A model generated the notes under the pieces. That model made no database searches and was not told the DNA's origin. It saw nothing but the letters and a program-made list of their open reading frames with translations. A stretch of 42,172 nucleotides of DNA from an uncultured Faecalicatena sp. (GTDB taxonomy: Bacteria; Bacillota; Clostridia; Lachnospirales; Lachnospiraceae): NCBI GenBank assembly GCA_902489075.1, contig CABTYO010000018.1, forward strand, positions 1 to 42,172. Direction: 5' to 3'. A program made the translations under genes and the position numbers. Below, piece after piece: positions 25,035 through 33,393 of the stretch. Each line of letters begins with the position of its first letter. Position 1 is the first letter of the stretch.

Positions 25035-26705
25035 ATGTTAAGATCTTTATACTCAGCAGTGTCTGGCATGAAGTCACACCAGACCAGACTGGATATCATC
25101 GGCAATAATATTGCCAACGTGAATACTTATGGCTTTAAATCAAGCCGTGCAAGATTTCAGGACGTTTTTTACCAGACATTATCCAGCGCCACAGCAGGAA
25201 GTGCTACCAGGGGCGGTACGAATGCGAGCCAGGTAGGATACGGTTCACAGCTGGGCGGCATCGACCTGAATATGGGGCGTTCCGCTTTTGAAAGTACAGA
25301 CAATGCACTGGATCTCGCGATTGCGGGCGAGGGATTTTTCCAGGTTATGGATGCGGACGGCAATATTTTCTATACAAGAGCCGGTGTGCTCAATATCGAC
25401 CCGAACGGGAACCTGATCGATGCCAACGGTAATATTGTTCTTGGCGTATCCGGCAATCCGCTTGGACGCGAGGGCTCCAGTGAAAGAATCCAGCTGACGG
25501 TGCCGAACGTGGAGCCGACCAGGGCAGCCAAGACAGAGACGATCAATGAGATCGCCTATACGATCACCGCAGAGAACACGACAGATGCGGGCAATATCAT
25601 CATTAACTTTTTGAAGGATACCTCTCTGCCGGACGGATCCGACATTGTCGTGAATCCGGACGAGATCACGAGCAGTTCCATCACAGTCAGGGTCAACGAG
25701 GCTGCCATATTTACGGATCTGGATGATCTGGCGGACAAGATGAATAAGGCCATCACTTCTGCAAACGGAGGACCTCACCCGGCCGGAAACTTCACGATCA
25801 ACGCAGTACCGGATGAGAATCTCTTCCCGGCAGGCGGCCTGACAGGCGCAGAGATCTGCGGTACCAACTTCAGTATTAAAGAAGGAAGTGTGACTCTGCC
25901 CAAGGAGTATCAGACCAAAGGGATTTTCGGCAGCATGATGCCGAAGTCTGTGAGCACGGACCCTCCATTTACCGGAGAAGGAGATGTGGTATATAACGCA
26001 TTTTATAATAAGGCAGCAGATGATTCCCCTGCAAACTGGACAATCACTGCAGAGGTGGGCGGCAAGGTCTATACAGGAATTGTTACCTCCAACAGTACGA
26101 CAGCGAAATCTGTACTCTTGAAGAATGAAGAAGACGGAGACTATATTGAGATGAGCCATCCAGGATTCAATGCCATCTCAAGTGCCTGGAGAAAAGACAG
26201 CGGGCTCACAGGAGAGCCGGAAGACCAGACTGACACACCTGTATTCCATGCGGTTACAGGGGCAAAGGCCGTGGCGTCGGCAGAATCAAGAGATATCGGA
26301 TTAAAAGCCTTTAAACTGGAGCTTGGCAATGCAGGCGGTCCGCAGACCATCGGAAGCTGTTCGATTTCCATTACCTCTACAGGTGTGATCGAGGCGACTC
26401 ATCCGAACCTTGGAAAATGGCAGATGGGCAGAATCGACCTGGTCACATTTGAGAATCCGGCAGGCCTTGAGGAAGTCGGGAATTCCTATTTTGCAGCCAC
26501 AGCGAACTCAGGTGCGGCTACAAGCACAGCGCCGGGGTACGGCGGATCAGGAGCACTCAAAGGTTCTGCTCTGGAGATGTCCAATGTGGATATTTCCACA
26601 CAGTTCTCAGATATGATCGTCACAGAAAGAGGATTCCAGGCAAACTCCAGGATCATCACGGTATCAGATGAGATTCTCAACGAGCTTGTGAATCTGAAAC
26701 GATAG
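25035..26705 (+). CDS. flgE: Flagellar hook protein FlgE
   Basis: A 556-aa protein that polymerises into the hook. The N-terminal rod-type motif SGMKSHQTRLDIIGNNIANVNTYGF and the C-terminal SNVDISTQFSDMIVTERGFQ with SRIITVSDEILNELVNLKR are typical. Residues 60-75 (SATRGGTNASQVGYG) match Gram-positive FlgE. The centre, about residues 155-420, is a long outward-facing insertion with Thr/Asp-rich beta strands, making the protein longer than the 400-aa Gram-negative type. RBS AAAGGAAA. First gene of the flgE-flbD-motA block. Confidence 0.93.
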   Translation: MLRSLYSAVSGMKSHQTRLDIIGNNIANVNTYGFKSSRARFQDVFYQTLSSATAGSATRGGTNASQVGYGSQLGGIDLNMGRSAFESTDNALDLAIAGEGFFQVMDADGNIFYTRAGVLNIDPNGNLIDANGNIVLGVSGNPLGREGSSERIQLTVPNVEPTRAAKTETINEIAYTITAENTTDAGNIIINFLKDTSLPDGSDIVVNPDEITSSSITVRVNEAAIFTDLDDLADKMNKAITSANGGPHPAGNFTINAVPDENLFPAGGLTGAEICGTNFSIKEGSVTLPKEYQTKGIFGSMMPKSVSTDPPFTGEGDVVYNAFYNKAADDSPANWTITAEVGGKVYTGIVTSNSTTAKSVLLKNEEDGDYIEMSHPGFNAISSAWRKDSGLTGEPEDQTDTPVFHAVTGAKAVASAESRDIGLKAFKLELGNAGGPQTIGSCSISITSTGVIEATHPNLGKWQMGRIDLVTFENPAGLEEVGNSYFAATANSGAATSTAPGYGGSGALKGSALEMSNVDISTQFSDMIVTERGFQANSRIITVSDEILNELVNLKR

Positions 26706-26727
26706 GAAAAGGCAGTGGAGGTAAACG

Positions 26728-26931
26728 ATGATTACATTGACAAAGTTAAACGGGGAAGAATTTATTCTGAACTGTGACCTGATCGAGACCGTCCTTGGCA
26801 ATCCGGACACGGTCATCACCCTGACCAACGGGAGGAAGATGCTCGTAAGAGAGACACCGGGAGAAGTGGCAGGCAAGGTACTGGAGTACCGGAGAAAGAT
26901 TTTTACGGGCCTGTTCAGTATGAAGGAGTAA
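26728..26931 (+). CDS. flbD: FlbD/SwrD-type small flagellar protein
   Basis: A 67-aa protein matching the FlbD family of Gram-positive flagellar operons: MITLTKLNGEEFILNCDLIE, then a TLTNGRKMLVRE strand pair. In B. subtilis the homologue SwrD raises stator power and swarming. The gene lies between flgE and motA as usual. This is not the Caulobacter transcription factor of the same name. Confidence 0.9.
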   Translation: MITLTKLNGEEFILNCDLIETVLGNPDTVITLTNGRKMLVRETPGEVAGKVLEYRRKIFTGLFSMKE

Positions 26932-26971
26932 AGAAAAGGAAGGAACTTAAGAGAGCGGCAGGAGGCAAATC

Positions 26972-27850
26972 ATGGATATAATGTCTATTTTGGGGATAAT
27001 CGTAGCGGTAGGGTTCGTTACATTTGGTATGGTGTTTGATTCGGAGACGATGAATTTTATGTTTTCCAATCTGAAAGCGTTTCTGGACCCGACCAGTTTT
27101 GCAATCACGGTAGGAGGTACGATCGGTGTGCTGATGATCTCATTTCCGGCGAAGAATTTCAAGAAGATCGGGAAGCATCTAAAGATCGTCTTTAAGCCGG
27201 AGAAGTACGACACGGCGCAGTACATCGACCAGATTGTCGAGATTGCCAAGGAGGCCAGGATGAAGGGGCTTCTGTCCCTGGAAGATAAGCTGAATGATAT
27301 TCAGGATCCATTCTTACATAACAGTCTGCTGCTTGTCGTAGACTCTGTGGATCTGGAGAAGGTCAAGAACCTGATGGAGACGGAGCTGACCCAGTTAGAT
27401 GAGCGGCACGCGCTGGACCGGGAATTCTATGAGCGCGGTGCGGCGGCGGCTCCTGCCTTTGGTATGATCGGTACCCTGATTGGTCTGATCCTGATGCTCG
27501 GCAACATGTCGGATGTGGACAAGCTGGCACAGGGCATGGCTGTGGCGCTGATCACGACTTTATACGGTTCTTTGCTTGCCAATGTGATCTTCACCCCCAT
27601 GGCAAATAAACTGAAAGCCAGACATGATGAAGAATTCCTGTGCAAGACGCTGATCATGGAAGGTGTGATCGCAATCCAGGAAGGTGAGAACCCGAAGTTC
27701 ATCGAGGAGAAGCTCTATAAGCTGCTCCCGGCAACCCAGTTAAAGCTGATCGAAGAGAATCAGGGGGGGAAAACGCCGGACGGAGAAAAGCCGAAGAAGC
27801 GCAGGAAAAAGAAAAAAGAGAAACAGGAACCGGAAGCTGGACAGCTGTAA
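26972..27850 (+). CDS. motA: Flagellar stator protein MotA
   Basis: A 292-aa membrane protein with four helices: an N-terminal pair (MSILGIIVAVGFVTFGMVF and the FAITVGGTIGVLMISF segment) and a C-terminal pair around RGAAAAPAFGMIGTLIGLIL and MAVALITTLYGSLLANVIFTP. The cytoplasmic loop has the charged residues that work on FliG. The last 28 residues are a Lys/Arg/Glu-rich tail (KPKKRRKKKKEKQEPE) longer than in most MotA proteins. MotB, which completes the proton channel and is usually the next gene, is absent here. RBS GGCAGGAGG. Confidence 0.93.
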   Translation: MDIMSILGIIVAVGFVTFGMVFDSETMNFMFSNLKAFLDPTSFAITVGGTIGVLMISFPAKNFKKIGKHLKIVFKPEKYDTAQYIDQIVEIAKEARMKGLLSLEDKLNDIQDPFLHNSLLLVVDSVDLEKVKNLMETELTQLDERHALDREFYERGAAAAPAFGMIGTLIGLILMLGNMSDVDKLAQGMAVALITTLYGSLLANVIFTPMANKLKARHDEEFLCKTLIMEGVIAIQEGENPKFIEEKLYKLLPATQLKLIEENQGGKTPDGEKPKKRRKKKKEKQEPEAGQL

Positions 27851-27894
27851 CCGGATAAAGAATAACAGGTAAAGACCAGAAGGAGTTTTCTATC

Positions 27895-28947
27895 ATGCCC
27901 AACGGACAAAACATTACAGAAGTAACAGGCGAGAATATTTTTAATGAGATGATACAGACCTATCAGGATGCAGCAGCCGGGGCCCTGTCTTCCATCATCA
28001 GGACGCAGATCACAGTCACACAGCCGGAGGCTTCCAGCCAGGCATTAAAAGATGTGGAGTACATGCTTTTAGAGCCGGCAATCTTCGTGAAGAGTTGTCT
28101 GACATCCCAGGCGGCGGGGACGGAGCTTTTGATTTTCCGCCAGCGGGATATTCAGATTTTCTTAAATAAGCTGATGGGGATCGATGAGCTGGCAAGCCCG
28201 GATTTCGTATTTGACGAGATATCCCTAAGCGCGGCCACCGAGATCATGAACCAGATGGTGCACAGCGCAACAGAGGCGATGGCAGGTTATCTGGGGAATA
28301 CCGTGAAGTCTTCTGACTGCATACTGACGACATCCGAAGACGCATCGGGACTTCCTGAGGCCATGGGAGAAGATCCGGAATCGATGGTCATGGTCATCAG
28401 CCATAAGATGAATATTGACGGCATGATCGACAGTGAATTTCTTCAGGTCATATCAACGGAAGCGCAGGAAAGCATCCGGGAGGAGATACACTCCAAGAAG
28501 GAGCAGATGATCAAAGATGCCGAAGAAGAACGGAAGATGAAGGAAAAGGCAGAGAGCATCCGCAGCATGCCTGTGGGCGATATCAGTGCAGCAGGAAGCG
28601 GCGGATTTGCAGGAAAGCCATCTGACTTTTTACAGGGCGGGATAAAGGAGAGAGCGCAGGACAGTGTAATCCAGGATATCCCCTATCAGAGCAATCTGGG
28701 ACTGATCATGAATGTCCCTCTGAATGTGACAGTAGAGATCGGACGGGCAAAACGGAAGCTCAAGGAGGTCTTAAGCTTTGAAAGCGGCACGGTTGTGGAG
28801 CTGGAGAAGCAGGCGGATGCACCTGTAGACATCATTGTCAACGGACAGCTGATCGCGCGCGGAAGTGTTGTTGTGATCGACGATAATTTTGGCGTGCGTG
28901 TGACAGAAATTGTGAACAAGACGAACATCTTTGGAAATGGTGAGTAA
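27895..28947 (+). CDS. fliY: Flagellar motor switch protein FliY (CheC-like plus FliN)
   Basis: A 350-aa protein of the Gram-positive FliY type. Residues about 35-200 are CheC/FliY-like, including the phosphatase-type helix SAATEIMNQMVHSATEAMAG with the E-x2-N pair. A charged linker follows (about 200-255). Residues about 270-348 are the FliN/SpoA domain (NVPLNVTVEIGRAKRKLKEVL...VDIIVNGQLIARGSVVVIDDNFGVRVTEI). FliY builds the C-ring and dephosphorylates CheY-P. The second CheC phosphatase motif is not obvious, so activity may be reduced. FliM, its normal neighbour, is missing. Confidence 0.85.
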   Translation: MPNGQNITEVTGENIFNEMIQTYQDAAAGALSSIIRTQITVTQPEASSQALKDVEYMLLEPAIFVKSCLTSQAAGTELLIFRQRDIQIFLNKLMGIDELASPDFVFDEISLSAATEIMNQMVHSATEAMAGYLGNTVKSSDCILTTSEDASGLPEAMGEDPESMVMVISHKMNIDGMIDSEFLQVISTEAQESIREEIHSKKEQMIKDAEEERKMKEKAESIRSMPVGDISAAGSGGFAGKPSDFLQGGIKERAQDSVIQDIPYQSNLGLIMNVPLNVTVEIGRAKRKLKEVLSFESGTVVELEKQADAPVDIIVNGQLIARGSVVVIDDNFGVRVTEIVNKTNIFGNGE

Positions 28948-28949
28948 AG

Positions 28950-30998
28950 TTGAAAAGATTTAATTACGTGCTGACAGCCGGGGTGATCGGGATTATCTTC
29001 CTGATCATCCTGCCGCTGCCCACATTTATCCTGGATTTTATGTTTATATTTAATATCTCTTTGTCATTTCTGATTCTGTGTATGACATTGTATATCAAGG
29101 AGCCGCTGGAATTCTCGATCTTCCCGTCCATCCTTCTGATCACGACACTCCTTCGTCTGGGGCTTAATGTCTCATCTACGAGAAGGATTCTGTTCGATAA
29201 TGGGTACGCAGGCCAGGTGGTCAAGACATTCGGAGAGTTCGTAATCCGGGGAAATGCCGTAATTGGATTTGTCATCTTCCTTATTATCGTACTGGTACAG
29301 TTCATTGTTATCACGAAAGGTTCTGAGCGTGTCGCAGAGGTTGCTGCCAGATTTACCCTGGATGCCATGCCGGGAAAACAGATGGCCATCGATGCGGATT
29401 TAAACTCCGGGCTGATCGATGACAAGGAGGCCAGAGAGAGACGTTCCAAGATACAAAGAGAAGCAGACTTCTTCGGTTCCATGGATGGTGCGACCAAGTT
29501 CGTCAAGGGAGATGCCATTATCTCTATTATCATCACCGTGATCAACTTCATCGGCGGACTGATCGTGGGATTCATGAACCAGCAGGGAAGTTTCAGTGAG
29601 ATTATGCAGATCTATACCACATCCACCATTGGAGACGGACTGGTATCCCAGATACCGGCGCTTCTGATTTCGGTGTCCACGGGTATGATCGTGACCCGTT
29701 CCGCATCCCAGAATAACCTGAGTGAGGAATTGAGCAGCCAGTTCATGGCACAGCCCAGGGTCCTGATCATCGCCGGATGTGCGGCGGCTTGCTTAAGCCT
29801 GATCCCGGGATTTCCGGTGATGCAGATCCTGGTGATAGCAGGAGCAATGATCGCCTTGGGGATTACCGTGCAGCGCAAGCAGACCGCGGCTCTGGAAGCG
29901 GCGGCCCCGGCAATGGTGGAGGCAGAGGTGCAGAGCGAGGCTTCCTACTATAAGAATGTGGAAAATATATACGGTCTGCTCAATGTGGAGCAGATCGAGA
30001 TGGAATTCGGCTACAGCCTGATCCCTCTTGTGGATGAGAGCAGCGGCGGTAACTTTATCGACCGTGTGGTCATGTTCCGAAAGCAGATGGCGATGGAGAT
30101 GGGCTTCGTGATCCCGTCCGTCCGGTTAAAGGACAGCGGACAGCTCAACCCGAACCAGTACAGCATCATGCTCAAAGGGGAGGAAGTGGCGCGCGGAGAT
30201 ATCCTGACCAATCACTATCTGGCACTCTCACCGGGCGACCAGGCGGAAGAGATCACCGGGATCGATACCATTGACCCGGCCTTCCATATCCCGGCGAAGT
30301 GGATCAGCGAGGACAAGAAGCTGCAGGCGGAGATGGCGGGCTACACCCTCATCGATCCGACCTCAGTCATCATTACACATCTGTCCGAGGTGATCAAGCA
30401 GCATCTTCATGAACTGCTGAACCGTCAGGAGGTCAACAACCTCCTGGAGAACTTGAAGAAGACCAACGAGATGATCGTAAATGAGACCATCCCGGATATT
30501 ATTTCTGTGGGGAATCTCCAGAAAGTCCTGGCAAACCTCCTTCGGGAGAGCGTGCCGATCAAGGATATGGAGACGATCATCGAGACGCTGGGCGATTACG
30601 GGATGCAGACCAAGGATACGGATATGCTGACAGAATACGTGCGGCAGTCCTTAAGACGGACGATCTCACACCGTTTTTCAGAGGCCGGGCAGATGAAGGT
30701 GATCAGCCTGGATGAGAAGATCGAGAATCTGATCATGACTTCTGTGAAAAAGGTGGATACAGGATCTTACCTGACACTGGAACCGGCGGTGATCCAGCAG
30801 ATCATCAGCTCAGCGACGGAGGAGATCAACAAGGTGAAGGAGCTGGTGAGCATTCCGATCATCCTGACTTCACCGGTAGTACGGATTTATTTTAAGAAGT
30901 TATTAGACCAGTTCTATCCCGATGTAACGGTCGTATCGTTCAGCGAGATAGATAACAATATACAAATACAGGCACTGGGAAGCATCCGGCTTCCTTAA
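28950..30998 (+). CDS. flhA: Flagellar export gate protein FlhA
   Basis: A 682-aa membrane protein of the FHIPEP family, the nonameric receptor ring of the flagellar export gate. The N-terminal half has about seven to eight helices. The conserved cytoplasmic loop is intact: LDAMPGKQMAIDADLNSGLI, then EADFFGSMDGATKFVKGDAI. The C-terminal domain binds chaperones and substrates. Start is TTG at 28950, three bases after the fliY stop, with GGTGAG upstream; no better ATG exists near. Its partners FliP, FliQ, FliR and FlhB, usually encoded just upstream, are not in the window. Confidence 0.95.
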   Translation: MKRFNYVLTAGVIGIIFLIILPLPTFILDFMFIFNISLSFLILCMTLYIKEPLEFSIFPSILLITTLLRLGLNVSSTRRILFDNGYAGQVVKTFGEFVIRGNAVIGFVIFLIIVLVQFIVITKGSERVAEVAARFTLDAMPGKQMAIDADLNSGLIDDKEARERRSKIQREADFFGSMDGATKFVKGDAIISIIITVINFIGGLIVGFMNQQGSFSEIMQIYTTSTIGDGLVSQIPALLISVSTGMIVTRSASQNNLSEELSSQFMAQPRVLIIAGCAAACLSLIPGFPVMQILVIAGAMIALGITVQRKQTAALEAAAPAMVEAEVQSEASYYKNVENIYGLLNVEQIEMEFGYSLIPLVDESSGGNFIDRVVMFRKQMAMEMGFVIPSVRLKDSGQLNPNQYSIMLKGEEVARGDILTNHYLALSPGDQAEEITGIDTIDPAFHIPAKWISEDKKLQAEMAGYTLIDPTSVIITHLSEVIKQHLHELLNRQEVNNLLENLKKTNEMIVNETIPDIISVGNLQKVLANLLRESVPIKDMETIIETLGDYGMQTKDTDMLTEYVRQSLRRTISHRFSEAGQMKVISLDEKIENLIMTSVKKVDTGSYLTLEPAVIQQIISSATEEINKVKELVSIPIILTSPVVRIYFKKLLDQFYPDVTVVSFSEIDNNIQIQALGSIRLP

Positions 30999-31013
30999 AG
31001 TGAGGTGAAGAAG

Positions 31014-31808
31014 ATGCCGGCTGTGTTGGAAAGACAGGCAGTACCGACAAATAAGGCAGAGGAACACCAGAAGTTAGAGGAGTACTTAAGGACGGATGAT
31101 GTGGATCTGCGCAATGAGCTTCTGATGGATTATCTGTATATTGTGCGGCGTGCAGCCGTGCAGCTCCGTGGAATCCTGAAAAGCTCCGTGGAGGAGGAAG
31201 ACCTGATCAACCAGGGCGTCCTGGCGCTGATGGAGTGTCTGGAAAGATATGACGGAACAAAGGGTGCGAAGTTCGAGACTTACGCGTTCATCCGGGTCAG
31301 AGGCGCACTCATCGATTATATCCGCAGACAGGACTGGATCCCGCACAGGACCAGGAAGCTGGGAAAACAGATCGATCAGGCCTACATGGACATTGCCAAT
31401 GAGAAGATGCGGGAGCCATCCGTGGAGGAGATCGCGGCTTATATGGACATGCCTGTGGAGAAGCTGGACCAGAATATGACAGTGATGAACAATTCCGTGA
31501 TCCTGTCCTTTGAAAATGTGTTGCAGGACCTGGCGCAGTTCTCACTCAAGGCGGAGCCTGCAAGCACGGATCTCTCGGGACGGCCGGAGGCGAGCCTGTT
31601 CCAGAAGGAAGTGAAACAGGTGCTGGCAGATGCCATCGATACACTTACGGAAAAGGAGCGTCTTGTCATCACATTATACTATTATGAAGAATTGAAATAT
31701 GCACAGATCGCGGAGGTTATGGGGGTGGGCGAATCAAGAGTCTGCCAGCTTCATACAAAGGCGATTTTAAAACTAAAGATAAAACTGGAAGAATACAGGA
31801 AAGGGTGA
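31014..31808 (+). CDS. fliA: RNA polymerase sigma-28 factor (FliA/SigD)
   Basis: A 264-aa flagellar sigma factor. Region 2 reads EEEDLINQGVLALMECLERYD and GAKFETYAFIRVRGALIDYIR, the classic FliA pattern; region 4 contains LTEKERLVITLYYYEELKYA and a helix-turn-helix ending in GVGESRVCQLHTKAI. It should transcribe the flagellin gene at 38646, which has a matching promoter. ATG 31014 is preferred over GTG 31005, which lies within the GAGGTG ribosome site. It ends two bases before the next gene. Confidence 0.93.
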   Translation: MPAVLERQAVPTNKAEEHQKLEEYLRTDDVDLRNELLMDYLYIVRRAAVQLRGILKSSVEEEDLINQGVLALMECLERYDGTKGAKFETYAFIRVRGALIDYIRRQDWIPHRTRKLGKQIDQAYMDIANEKMREPSVEEIAAYMDMPVEKLDQNMTVMNNSVILSFENVLQDLAQFSLKAEPASTDLSGRPEASLFQKEVKQVLADAIDTLTEKERLVITLYYYEELKYAQIAEVMGVGESRVCQLHTKAILKLKIKLEEYRKG

Positions 31809-31809
31809 T

Positions 31810-32547
31810 ATGATGTTTTCAGGTTTTTATACAGCGGCATCGGGGATGCTGATGAACCAGAGGCGGCTGAACGCAGTCTCCAATAATATGGCGAACCAGA
31901 ATACACCCGGATATCAGGCAAAAAAGGTCATCGGTACCACGTTTGACGATGAGCTTCTCAGACAGCAGGGCGGCACGCAGGTGCAGATCGGCGGCGGTTC
32001 CCCCATCGCCATTGTAGCGGAGGAGGCCATTGATTTTTCACAGGGAGTGCCAAAAGAGACGAACCGTCCCTATGACATGGCGATCAGCGGGAAGGGATTC
32101 TTTGTGATCCAGGGAGAAGGGCAGGAGTACCTGACCCGGAACGGCAACTTTGACAGAGATAACGAGGGCTATCTGGTCCTTCGGGGCGTGGGGCGCGTAC
32201 TCGGAGATGATGGCCCGATTAAAGTGGACAATGGATTCTTCAGCGTGGGTTCCACAGGGGGCGTCTTCTCAGAGAACGGGCAGCTTCTGGATATGATCCG
32301 GATGGAAGAGCCGGAGGATTACGCCGCACTGGTACAGAATGACAATGGGACCTATACGGCAGGCGGACAGATGACAAGAGTATGGCCTGAGGTATCCCAG
32401 GGCTGGCTTGAACAGTCAAACGTGAATCTGGGGAAAGAGATGACAGATGCCATGAGCGTACAGCGGGCATTTCAGTCCTGCGGAAAGGCAATCACGATCA
32501 TCGACCAGATGAACCAGAAGACGGCATCGGAGATCGGGAAGCTGTAG
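31810..32547 (+). CDS. flgF: Flagellar rod protein, FlgF/FlhO-like
   Basis: A 245-aa rod protein with the N-terminal motif AASGMLMNQRRLNAVSNNMANQ-NTPGY and the C-terminal SNVNLGKEMTDAMSVQRAFQS. NTPGYQAKK resembles B. subtilis FlhO, one of the two distal-rod proteins. It pairs with the gene at 32583. FlgF and FlgG are hard to tell apart from sequence alone, so the label is provisional. Two adjacent ATGs (31810 and 31813) are possible starts. Confidence 0.82.
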   Translation: MMFSGFYTAASGMLMNQRRLNAVSNNMANQNTPGYQAKKVIGTTFDDELLRQQGGTQVQIGGGSPIAIVAEEAIDFSQGVPKETNRPYDMAISGKGFFVIQGEGQEYLTRNGNFDRDNEGYLVLRGVGRVLGDDGPIKVDNGFFSVGSTGGVFSENGQLLDMIRMEEPEDYAALVQNDNGTYTAGGQMTRVWPEVSQGWLEQSNVNLGKEMTDAMSVQRAFQSCGKAITIIDQMNQKTASEIGKL

Positions 32548-32582
32548 GGGATTGTTCCCATGGGAACAGAAAGGACAATCAG

Positions 32583-33317
32583 ATGAATGTAGCATTTTAT
32601 TCAGCCGCAGCCGGGATGCTGGCCTGTCAGGACAAGCTGGACGTCACGGCCAATAATATGGCGAATTCTAATACAACTGGTTATAAGAATATGGAAGTAT
32701 CCTTCCAGGACCTCATGTATACGGACATGAATACGAAGGTGGAAGGTGAGCATAAGACGGGACACGGCAGCCGTGTGGGCGGCGTGGATTCCGTATTTCA
32801 ACAGGGGCTTCTGGAGCGGACAGACCGTCCGCTGGACTTTGCAGTGGCAGGAAAAGCTTATTTTGCAGTGGATGACGGGAGCGGGACCACCGCTTATACA
32901 AGGGACGGTGCATTCCGGGTCGGCTTAAATGGGGGGATTCCTTATCTGACAACAGCCACCGGCGGGTATGTGCTGGATGCAGACGGAGCAAGAATCCAGG
33001 TCCCGGTGATTCCGGGGACGAATACGGCGGATACCGATGCCGTGTATGGCAGAATCGGGCTGTTTGTCTTTGAGAATCCTTCGGGGCTGATACAGATGGG
33101 CAATAATCTCTGCCGCCCAAGTGAGAATTCCGGCGCGGTTGTATCAGTTGCCAGTTCCGAGGGCAACCGTCTGGTAAGCGGCGCACTGGAAGCCTCCATG
33201 GCGGATACGGCAACGGAGATGGTTCATGTGATCGAGGCACAGCGGGCACTTCAGATGAATGCCAGGATCGTGACTTCGGCAGATGAGGTGGAAGAGATGG
33301 TGAATAATCTTCGTTAG
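32583..33317 (+). CDS. flgG: Flagellar rod protein, FlgG/FlhP-like
   Basis: A 244-aa rod protein: AAAGMLACQDKLDVTANNMANSNTTGY near the start, then SFQDLMY and GHGSRVGGVDSVFQQG, and the C-terminal TATEMVHVIEAQRALQMNA with IVTSADEVEEMVNNLR. It resembles FlhP/FlgG more than its neighbour does. The 35-bp gap to the upstream gene includes a small inverted repeat, TTCCCATGGGAA. Confidence 0.85.
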   Translation: MNVAFYSAAAGMLACQDKLDVTANNMANSNTTGYKNMEVSFQDLMYTDMNTKVEGEHKTGHGSRVGGVDSVFQQGLLERTDRPLDFAVAGKAYFAVDDGSGTTAYTRDGAFRVGLNGGIPYLTTATGGYVLDADGARIQVPVIPGTNTADTDAVYGRIGLFVFENPSGLIQMGNNLCRPSENSGAVVSVASSEGNRLVSGALEASMADTATEMVHVIEAQRALQMNARIVTSADEVEEMVNNLR

Positions 33318-33393
33318 AAGACAAAGGCAGCAGGGCAGGAGGCTTAGGGCGGCGTAATACAGGCAGGAAAGACAGCAGGCAGGAGGTGCATGG

